A stretch of DNA of 14,804 nucleotides from Burkholderiales bacterium (GTDB lineage Bacteria; Pseudomonadota; Gammaproteobacteria; Burkholderiales; Burkholderiaceae_E). This document shows, piece by piece, positions 1 to 4,886 of this stretch (the stretch's first letter is position 1; every line of letters starts with the position of its first letter). Below the pieces are notes generated by a model. The model worked only from the letters and a program-made list of their open reading frames with translations. It was not told the DNA's origin and did no database searches. Location: the NCBI GenBank assembly GCA_020348765.1, contig CP070753.1, forward strand, positions 952,638 through 967,441, read 5' to 3'. Made by a program: the position numbers and the translations under genes.

Positions 1-377
1 GCGATCGCGAGGCCACCGGCCGCGATCGCGCCCAGCACCAGCTGGCCTTCGGCGCCGATGTTCCACACGTTGGCCCGGAAGCCGACGGCCAGGCCGAGCG
101 CGATCAGCGTCAGCGGCGACGCCTTCAGCAGCAACTCGGCGACCCCGTTGGCATCGGCCAGCGGCAGCACGAAGTAGCCGTGCAGTGCCGCGAGCGGCGC
201 ATGGCCGAGCAGCGCGAACACCGCGGTGCCCGCGAGCAGCATCAGCACCGCGGCCACCAGCGGCGCGGCCAGGCGCATCGCCGCCGACGGTAGCTCGCGC
301 CGCTCCAGACGCAGGCCGGGCAGCCGCCGCGCCGGCGCCGATGCGGCCGCAACCGGCACCGGACCGCCGGCACTCAC
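1..377 (-). CDS. BMP/nucleoside-type ABC transporter permease, N-terminal part (cut by window edge)
   Basis: Inner-membrane permease subunit of an ABC importer of the basic membrane protein (BMP)/nucleoside class; only the first 125 codons are present. The start is GTG at 377, overlapping the TGA of the upstream ATPase gene as GTGA, the usual sign of translational coupling. The protein has an Arg-rich cytoplasmic N-terminus (about residues 17-35), a first hydrophobic helix (about 37-58) and a second hydrophobic stretch (about 86-100). It then reads FRANVWNIGAEGQLVLGA (residues 100-117), which I recognise as a hallmark of this permease family. The substrate cannot be told from this piece: purine nucleosides are the best-known cargo of the family, but other small molecules are possible. 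The second permease and the lipoprotein receptor would lie beyond the left edge. Confidence 0.85.
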   Translation of the reverse strand, partial: MSAGGPVPVAAASAPARRLPGLRLERRELPSAAMRLAAPLVAAVLMLLAGTAVFALLGHAPLAALHGYFVLPLADANGVAELLLKASPLTLIALGLAVGFRANVWNIGAEGQLVLGAIAAGGLAI

Positions 378-1954
378 GGTGCGGCCCCGACCCGCTGGCC
401 CGGTCCGCCCGGAAAGAGCCCGGCCATCCACAGCCCGATCTCCTCGATGTCGGTCTCCGACACCGCGCGCACCGGCGACAGTCGACCCTGAGCGAGCACC
501 ACCAGCCGGTCGCAGACTTCGAACAGCTCCTCGAGTTCCTCCGAGATCAGCAGCACCGCAACGCCCGCCACGGCCAGGTCGATCAGCTGCTGGCGAATCG
601 CCGCCGAAGCGGCGACGTCCACACCCCAGGTCGGTTGCGCAACGATCGCGACCGCGGGCGACTGCACGATCTCGCGCCCGACGATGAACTTCTGCAGGTT
701 GCCGCCCGACAGGCTGCGCGCCGGCGCATCCGGGCCGCGGGTGCGCACGTCGAAGCGCGCGATCACGTCGGCGGCGAGAGAGCGCGCGCGCCCCGGGTCG
801 ACCAGGCCGGCGCGTACCAGACCCTTGCGGTGCCCGGTCAGCACCGCGTTGTCGGCCAGCGACAGCTCCGGGACCACCCCGCGCCCGATGCGCTGCTCGG
901 GCACCACCGCCAGTCCGAGGTCGCGCCTGCGGCCGGCGCCGAACCGTCCCACCGGCCTGCCGTCGATGCGCACCGCCTCGGCACGAGCGACCGGCGCCTC
1001 GCCCGACAGCGCTTCGACCAGCTCGCGCTGGCCGTTGCCCGAGATGCCTGCGATGCCCAGGATCTCGCCGCCACGCAACTCGAAGCTCACCGCTCGGAGC
1101 GCCACGCCGTACGGATCGTCGCTCGGCACGTCGAGCGCCTCGACCGCGAGTCGCACCGGTCCCGGCGCGTGCGGCCGGCGGTCGGGCACCGGCAGCTCAC
1201 GGCCGATCATCAGCCGCGCCAGTCCCTCGGCGGTCTCGCGCCGCGGGTCCACCGTACCGGTCACTCGTCCGCCCCGCATCACGGTGGCGCTGTGGCACAG
1301 GGCGCGAATCTCTTCGAGCTTGTGACTGATGTAGACGATGCTGACGCCCTCCTCGGCCAGGCGCCGCAGCGTCGCGAACAGCCGCTCGACCGCCTGCGGC
1401 GTCAGCACCGAGGTCGGTTCGTCCAGGATCAGCAGCCGCGGCTGCTGCAGCAGGCAGCGCAACACTTCGACCCGCTGGCGCTCGCCCACCGAGAGCGCAT
1501 GCACGGTGCGGCGCGGATCGACTGGCAGCCCGTAGCGGTGCGAGGTCTCGTCGATGCGCTCGGCCAGTGCGGCGCGATCGAACCGCTCGTCCAGCACCAG
1601 CGCGATGTTCTCGGTGACGGTCAGCGTCTCGAACAGCGAGAAGTGCTGGAACACCATGCCGATGCCGAGCCTTCGCGCTGCGGCCGGAGTCGGGATGGAC
1701 ACCGTCCGGCCCTCCCAGCGCATCTCACCCGCGTCTGCACGCTCGGCACCGTAGATGATGCGCATCAGCGTCGACTTGCCGGCGCCGTTTTCCCCCAGCA
1801 CCGCGTGGATCTCGCCGGAGGCCACACACAGGTCGACCGCGTCGTTGGCCAGGACGCCCGGGTATCGCTTGGTGATACCGAGCAGTTGCAGTCGCGCCGC
1901 GGCCGGGCTCGGGCCCTCGCCGGTCGGCGCAGCCGGCGCTGAATCCTGTGACAC
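374..1954 (-). CDS. ABC transporter ATP-binding protein, two tandem ATPase domains (BMP/nucleoside importer family)
   Basis: Cytoplasmic ATPase that drives the importer whose permease follows it. From GTG at 1954 it has 526 residues, normal for this double-domain family. Domain 1 is complete: Walker A GENGAGKST (54-62), Q-loop in VFQHFSLF, signature LSVGERQ (154-160), Walker B LLILDEPT (174-181) and a switch His in YISHKLEE. Domain 2 has a degenerate P-loop (GIAGISGNGQ), an intact LSGGNLQK signature and a Walker B ending in AQPTWGVD, lacking the usual Asp-Glu. This asymmetry is typical of sugar- and nucleoside-type double ATPases, so it is not evidence of decay. The reading frame stays open upstream to 2347, but that part overlaps the divergent adenosyltransferase gene and has no transporter character. 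GTG at 1954, preceded by AGGAG 12 bases upstream, fits the family N-terminus best; the spacing is long, so the exact start is not certain. Confidence 0.9.
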   Translation of the reverse strand: MSQDSAPAAPTGEGPSPAAARLQLLGITKRYPGVLANDAVDLCVASGEIHAVLGENGAGKSTLMRIIYGAERADAGEMRWEGRTVSIPTPAAARRLGIGMVFQHFSLFETLTVTENIALVLDERFDRAALAERIDETSHRYGLPVDPRRTVHALSVGERQRVEVLRCLLQQPRLLILDEPTSVLTPQAVERLFATLRRLAEEGVSIVYISHKLEEIRALCHSATVMRGGRVTGTVDPRRETAEGLARLMIGRELPVPDRRPHAPGPVRLAVEALDVPSDDPYGVALRAVSFELRGGEILGIAGISGNGQRELVEALSGEAPVARAEAVRIDGRPVGRFGAGRRRDLGLAVVPEQRIGRGVVPELSLADNAVLTGHRKGLVRAGLVDPGRARSLAADVIARFDVRTRGPDAPARSLSGGNLQKFIVGREIVQSPAVAIVAQPTWGVDVAASAAIRQQLIDLAVAGVAVLLISEELEELFEVCDRLVVLAQGRLSPVRAVSETDIEEIGLWMAGLFPGGPGQRVGAAP

Positions 1955-1996
1955 GGCCGCGGTCGGCTCCTGTGGGGGGACGGCTTGGCAGCCGAC

Positions 1997-2002
1997 ATTG
2001 TA
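1997..2002 (-). promoter_or_regulatory. Possible -10 element for the ABC transporter operon
   Basis: On the minus strand this reads TACAAT, five of six matches to the sigma-70 -10 consensus, 43 bases before the GTG start of the ATPase gene. No convincing -35 hexamer lies 16-19 bases further upstream. It falls within the region where the plus-strand adenosyltransferase promoter would have its -35, so the two divergent promoters may overlap and interfere. Confidence 0.3.
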
Positions 2003-2028
2003 GGCGCAGCCGGCGCGCCACCTATAAT
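1998..2028 (+). promoter_or_regulatory. Likely sigma-70 promoter of the cobalamin adenosyltransferase gene
   Basis: A perfect TATAAT lies at 2023-2028. The best -35 candidate is TTGTAG at 1998-2003, with a long 19-base spacer and only three or four matches, so the -10 carries most of the evidence. Transcription would begin near 2035, leaving a very short leader that is essentially the ribosome site. There is no room for a cobalamin riboswitch. Confidence 0.5.
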
Positions 2029-2035
2029 CGGTCAC

Positions 2036-2041
2036 AGGAGG
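2036..2041 (+). promoter_or_regulatory. Strong Shine-Dalgarno of the adenosyltransferase gene
   Basis: A perfect AGGAGG lies seven bases before the ATG at 2049. It fixes the start codon, and it is among the strongest ribosome sites in the window. Confidence 0.85.
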
Positions 2042-2048
2042 ACCGCGT

Positions 2049-2612
2049 ATGGGACATCGACTGTCGCGCATCGCGACCCGCACCGGTGATGACGGGACGA
2101 CCGGTCTGGCCGACGGCTCACGACGGCCCAAGGACGACCGCCGCGTCGCCGCCCTCGGCGAGGTCGACGAACTGAACTCGGTGCTCGGACTGCTGCTGAC
2201 CGAAGATCTGCCCGAGGAGCTGCGCAACGCGCTGACCGACATCCAGCATGACCTGTTCGACCTCGGCGGCGAACTGGCGATCCCCGGCTTCGAGAATGTC
2301 GACGATTCGCAAGTGGCGCGGCTCGATGCGCTGCTCGAGCAGCACAATGCCGCGCTACCGCGGCTGGCCGAATTCGTGCTTCCCGGCGGCTCGCGCGCGG
2401 CCGCGTACGCGCCTCTGGCGCGCCCCGTGTGCCGGCGTGCCGAGCGCGCCCTGGTGGCACTCGGGCGCGACGAGCCGGTGCGCCCGGCCTGCCGTCAGTA
2501 CATCAATCGGCTGTCGGACCTGATGTTCGTGCTGGCGCGCGTGCTGAACCGGCACGCGGGCCGCGGCGACGTGCTGTGGCAGCAGGGAAAGAACAAGGCG
2601 GCCGGCGCCTGA
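2049..2612 (+). CDS. pduO: PduO-type cob(I)alamin adenosyltransferase
   Basis: Cytoplasmic enzyme that moves the 5'-deoxyadenosyl group of ATP onto the cobalt of reduced cob(I)alamin (or cobyrinic acid a,c-diamide), giving coenzyme B12 for enzymes such as methylmalonyl-CoA mutase. Its 187 residues match the single-domain PduO/MMAB family. Visible motifs are the N-terminal ATP-binding TRTGDDGTTGL (10-20), EVDELNSVLGL (38-48), LPGG (111-114), CRRAERALVAL (128-138) and INRLSDLMFVLAR (152-164); all family hallmarks appear intact. The gene stands alone, divergent from the ABC importer and convergent with the cyclic-nucleotide-binding gene. No other cobalamin gene is visible, so the context gives no clue whether it serves de novo synthesis or salvage. 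The symbol is by family; names such as cobO are also used for this activity. Confidence 0.93.
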   Translation: MGHRLSRIATRTGDDGTTGLADGSRRPKDDRRVAALGEVDELNSVLGLLLTEDLPEELRNALTDIQHDLFDLGGELAIPGFENVDDSQVARLDALLEQHNAALPRLAEFVLPGGSRAAAYAPLARPVCRRAERALVALGRDEPVRPACRQYINRLSDLMFVLARVLNRHAGRGDVLWQQGKNKAAGA

Positions 2613-2634
2613 GCGTCACGCAGGGGCGATCGTC

Positions 2635-2685
2635 GCGCGCGGCCTGGTTCGCGCGGGATGTGACGCGCGGCCTAGTTGTCGCGCG
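2635..2685. repeat. Imperfect direct repeat, about 20 bp, at a convergent gene junction
   Basis: Copy 1 (2636-2655) and copy 2 (2664-2685) both follow the pattern CGCGCGGCCT-R-GTT, then CGCGCG. They differ by one substitution and a two-base insertion. Copy 2 contains the stop codon and last codons of the cyclic-nucleotide-binding gene; copy 1 is intergenic. A small local duplication is the simplest reading. No T-tract terminator is evident between the two converging genes. Confidence 0.5.
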
Positions 2686-3271
2686 AGGCTTCGAGATACG
2701 AAACCAGCTTGGCGGTCGTCTGGCGCAGTCGCTCGGACAACAGCTGGACCAGCTTCAGCATGATCTTGTTGCCCAGGCGCGGCTCGTCCTGCAGCACGAG
2801 CAGCACCGCGTCGCGGGTCAGCACCGCGATGCTGCAGGTCTCCAACGTGACACAGGACGCGAAGCGTGGCTCGCCGTCGAACATCGACATCTCGCCCAGC
2901 GCGTGCCCGGCGTGCGCCACGGCCACGCGCGACGGGAAGTTGTACCGGTTGCGGCGCAGCACGTCGATCATGCCGTCGATCAGCAGCATCATGAAATCGC
3001 CGGCCTCGCCCTCCTTGATGACGGTCACGCCGGCCGGCGCCTCGTACACGTACATGAACGCGCCGAGCTTGCGCGTCTCGTCGATGTCCAGACCGGAGAA
3101 CAGCGGCGTGCGCGCCATCATCTGGTGGATCTGGTCCGAGTAGTCGCTCGCGCGACCGACCGGCTTCAACCCGAGAGCGAGCAGGCGCTCGTGCGGTGTG
3201 GGCTTCCGCCCGGAAACAGGTGCACGTGCGGTCGTGGACGTGCTGCCGACTGGTGCTTGGGCAACTTGCAT
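2672..3271 (-). CDS. Stand-alone cyclic-nucleotide-binding domain protein
   Basis: A 199-residue protein with one cyclic-nucleotide-binding (cupin-like beta-roll) domain and no visible output domain. After a poorly ordered N-terminus (1-25) and a linker, helix RTPLFSGLDIDETRKLG (54-70) opens the fold. The phosphate-binding cassette is HALGEMSMFDGEPRFAS (123-139), with Gly126-Glu127 and Arg136 spaced as in protein kinase A regulatory subunits, so ligand binding is plausible. The C-terminus is a helix (166-196) without a Crp/Fnr helix-turn-helix, so it is probably not a DNA-binding regulator. The ligand (cAMP, cGMP or none) and partner are unknown. The start is supported by GGAGGT close upstream. 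It lies downstream of aroG on the same strand, but the 173-base gap and a candidate promoter suggest independent expression. Confidence 0.85.
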   Translation of the reverse strand: MQVAQAPVGSTSTTARAPVSGRKPTPHERLLALGLKPVGRASDYSDQIHQMMARTPLFSGLDIDETRKLGAFMYVYEAPAGVTVIKEGEAGDFMMLLIDGMIDVLRRNRYNFPSRVAVAHAGHALGEMSMFDGEPRFASCVTLETCSIAVLTRDAVLLVLQDEPRLGNKIMLKLVQLLSERLRQTTAKLVSYLEASRDN

Positions 3272-3275
3272 TGCG

Positions 3276-3302
3276 ACCTCCAGGAACGTTGGGGTCTATA
3301 TA
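3276..3302 (-). promoter_or_regulatory. Shine-Dalgarno and possible -10 of the cyclic-nucleotide-binding gene
   Basis: On the minus strand GGAGGT (3281-3276) lies four bases before the ATG, a good ribosome site. TATATA at 3302-3297 stands out in GC-rich surroundings and could be a -10 element. The -35 region is poor (TTTCGT at a 16-base spacing), so the promoter call is weaker than the ribosome site. Confidence 0.45.
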
Positions 3303-3444
3303 GCACGCACCCTCTCGGACGAAACCTGGCCGCCGACGAGCCCGGGCGATTTCCGACGAACGGTCGATCGGCGCCCTCCCCGCGGCCGCCCGCCTGCCTA
3401 AACTGTCCAGAACCACCTGACCCTGGCCGCCGGGACCTGCAACC

Positions 3445-4515
3445 TCACTGACTCTGGCTGAGCACCAGGCGCCGCTCGCGCACCGCCTCGGCCAACCCTT
3501 CGAGCCCTTGCACGGTCTGCTCCCACCCGAGGCAGGCGTCGGTGATGCTCTGGCCGTGCACCAGCGTGCGGTCCGGCACCAGGTCCTGGCGGCCGGCGAT
3601 CAGATGACTCTCGATCATCACACCGAAGATGCGGCTCTCGCCGGCACGCAGCTGATCGCCGATGGCGGCCAGGACCTTCAACTGGTTGTCATGGTTCTTC
3701 TGGCTGTTGCCGTGGCTGGCGTCGATCATCAGCCGACAGGCGACGCCACAGCGGCCGGCCTCGGCGCAGGCGGCCTCGACGCTGGCCGAATCGTAGTTCG
3801 GCTGCCGGCCACCGCGCAGGATGATGTGACAGTCCTCGTTGCCGTTGGTGGCAACGATCGCCGAGTGCCCACCCTTGGTCACCGACAGGAAATGGTGCGG
3901 CTGCGATGCGGCCTTGATCGCATCGAACGCGATGCGCACGTTGCCGTCGGTGCCGTTCTTGAAACCGACCGGACAGGACAGCCCCGAGGCCAGCTCGCGG
4001 TGCACCTGCGACTCGGTCGTGCGCGCGCCGATCGCGCCCCACGAGATCATGTCCGCGACGTACTGCGGCGTGATCATGTCCAGATACTCGCTTCCGGCCG
4101 GCAGGCCCAGCTCGTTGATGTTCAGTAGCAGCTCGCGCGCCGAGCGCAGGCCCTTGTTGATGTTGAAGCTGCCGTCCAGGTCGGGGTCGTTGATCAGGCC
4201 CTTCCATCCGACCGTGGTACGCGGCTTTTCGAAGTAGACCCGCATCACGATCTCGAGTGCGTCCGCGTGCCGCAGGCGCTGCTCGCTCAGCATGCGTGCG
4301 TACTCCAGCGCCGCGACCGGGTCATGGATCGAGCACGGCCCGACGACGGCCAGCAACCGGTCGTCCATCCCGTGCAGGATGCGGTGAATTGCCTGCCGCG
4401 CCTCGAAGGTCGTGCGCCCCGCCTTTTCGGTGCAGGGGAACTCCCGGATCAGGTGCGCCGGCGGTGCCAGCTCGAGGATGGCGCGGATGCGGAGGTCGTC
4501 GGTGGTGTACGGCAT
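3445..4515 (-). CDS. aroG: 3-deoxy-7-phosphoheptulonate (DAHP) synthase, Phe-sensitive type
   Basis: Cytoplasmic class I DAHP synthase, which condenses phosphoenolpyruvate and erythrose 4-phosphate, the first step of the shikimate pathway. The 356 residues align with E. coli AroG without visible numbering shift in the core. Metal ligands are Cys61 (GPCSIHD), His268 (ASHGN), Glu302 (IESHL) and Asp326 (ITDACLGW); substrate-binding Arg92, Lys97 and Arg99 lie in MRVYFEKPRT. Residues recalled as lining the Phe allosteric pocket are also present: Asp6, Asp7, Ile10, Met147, Pro150, Gln151, Leu175, Leu179, Ser180, Phe209, Ser211 and Val221. Ser211 in particular suggests Phe rather than Tyr inhibition. 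The frame is open further upstream, but ATG at 4515 matches the family start (MPYTTDDLRI); its Shine-Dalgarno is poor. Transcription is probably controlled by the Phe-rich leader and attenuator upstream. Confidence 0.96.
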   Translation of the reverse strand: MPYTTDDLRIRAILELAPPAHLIREFPCTEKAGRTTFEARQAIHRILHGMDDRLLAVVGPCSIHDPVAALEYARMLSEQRLRHADALEIVMRVYFEKPRTTVGWKGLINDPDLDGSFNINKGLRSARELLLNINELGLPAGSEYLDMITPQYVADMISWGAIGARTTESQVHRELASGLSCPVGFKNGTDGNVRIAFDAIKAASQPHHFLSVTKGGHSAIVATNGNEDCHIILRGGRQPNYDSASVEAACAEAGRCGVACRLMIDASHGNSQKNHDNQLKVLAAIGDQLRAGESRIFGVMIESHLIAGRQDLVPDRTLVHGQSITDACLGWEQTVQGLEGLAEAVRERRLVLSQSQ

Positions 4516-4549
4516 GGTCGTCGGCTGCGGTGGCAAATGCGGTGGATCG

Positions 4550-4583
4550 AAAAACAAAAACCGCCAGGCTTGCGCTCTGGCGG
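4550..4583 (-). terminator. Rho-independent attenuator terminator upstream of aroG
   Basis: On the minus strand, CCGCCAG (4583-4577) pairs with CTGGCGG (4567-4561). The hairpin can extend inward through GC/GC to a GCAA tetraloop, with one bulged A, and is followed at once by TTTTTGTTTTT (4560-4550). It lies 34 bases before the aroG ATG and downstream of the leader ORF stop, so it must either be read through or stop aroG transcription. The plus strand has no T-run after the hairpin, so it acts only toward aroG. Confidence 0.9.
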
Positions 4584-4650
4584 TCCGGGTCGGTGCTGCT
4601 CTTCGGTCGACTTCTACACGCGCGCTCCCGACTCGTCCCGCCAGGGGCGG
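4577..4650 (-). promoter_or_regulatory. Protector and antiterminator segments of the aroG attenuator
   Basis: Reading the minus strand, segment 1 is CCGCC (4650-4646), segment 2 is CTGGCGG (4644-4638) and segment 3 is CCGCCAG (4583-4577), the 5' arm of the terminator. Segment 2 equals the terminator's 3' arm, so 2:3 gives seven perfect pairs and would prevent the terminator. Segment 1 pairs with GGCGG inside segment 2 (five pairs, CCT loop), which would free segment 3 for termination. Segments 1 and 2 fall in leader codons 15-19, immediately after the Phe codons. A ribosome slowed near codons 12-15 would cover segment 1 and favour the antiterminator. The pairing is read directly; the kinetics are inference. 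Confidence 0.75.
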
Positions 4651-4694
4651 AAAAAGTCGAACTCGAACGAAAAACCGAAAGCTTGACGCGGCAT
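4614..4694 (-). CDS. Phenylalanine-rich leader peptide of the aroG attenuator
   Basis: A 26-codon ORF, ATG at 4694 to TAG at 4614, ending 98 bases before aroG. After MPRQA it reads FGFSFEFDFF: six Phe codons (TTC, TTT, TTC, TTC, TTT, TTC) at residues 6, 8, 10, 12, 14 and 15. Then come RPWRD and a short tail with one Trp (18). Six of 26 Phe is far above normal usage, and the local A/T richness contrasts with the neighbours. Together with the downstream terminator this makes it a regulatory leader peptide like pheL: scarcity of charged tRNA-Phe would stall ribosomes and allow aroG transcription. No good Shine-Dalgarno precedes the ATG. The frame is open to 4883, but upstream codons are repeat-derived and have no leader character. 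Short enough to be missed by automated annotation. Confidence 0.88.
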   Translation of the reverse strand: MPRQAFGFSFEFDFFRPWRDESGARV

Positions 4695-4703
4695 GACGAG
4701 CGT

Positions 4704-4732
4704 AATGTAACTTGGACCCGGTGATCGGGCAA
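4704..4732 (-). promoter_or_regulatory. Candidate sigma-70 promoter for the leader-aroG transcript
   Basis: On the minus strand TTGCCC (4732-4727) and TACATT (4709-4704) are separated by exactly 17 bases, each hexamer matching four of six consensus positions. Transcription would start near 4697, only two or three bases before the leader ATG, so the leader peptide would be translated from a nearly leaderless mRNA. That fits the missing Shine-Dalgarno, but it is unusual and leaves the call tentative. Confidence 0.45.
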
Positions 4733-4790
4733 GTCGCCAGTGTGGCGTCGCGAGCGTGGCGTCGCGAGTGTGGCGTCGCGAGCGTGGCGT
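4733..4790. repeat. 14-bp tandem repeat array between aroG leader and amidase
   Basis: Three contiguous units GTGGCGTCGCGAGY occupy 4742-4755, 4756-4769 and 4770-4783; the first and third are identical and the middle one differs at the last base. A seven-base partial unit follows (4784-4790), and a degraded unit (GTCGCCAGT) precedes at 4733-4741. The array abuts the candidate -35 of the leader promoter and lies 96 bases before the amidase start. Further short repeats (TCGCGGCCG twice) follow at about 4791-4809. Confidence 0.8.
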
Positions 4791-4886
4791 TCGCGGCCGT
4801 CGCGGCCGTCGTGACCGTCGCCGGTGGCCGACGCACCGGACCGGGTGCCGGCGAGGTCGGGGTAGCCGCACCACCAGGAGCAACGC

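Noticed and set aside
1058..1260. Degenerate second ATPase domain as a sign of a broken gene
   Set aside because: A non-canonical P-loop and Walker B in the second domain are normal in this double-domain importer family, and the frame is intact.
185..1942. A 585-codon open frame on the plus strand opposite the ABC ATPase gene
   Set aside because: It is rich in Arg, Ala, Pro and Gln, resembles no family, and lies entirely opposite a clear ATPase with Walker motifs. Long antisense frames are expected in GC-rich coding DNA.
1955..2347. N-terminal extension of the ABC ATPase
   Set aside because: It overlaps the 5' half of the divergent adenosyltransferase and its strong ribosome site, and reads as a Ser/Arg-rich sequence unrelated to transporters.
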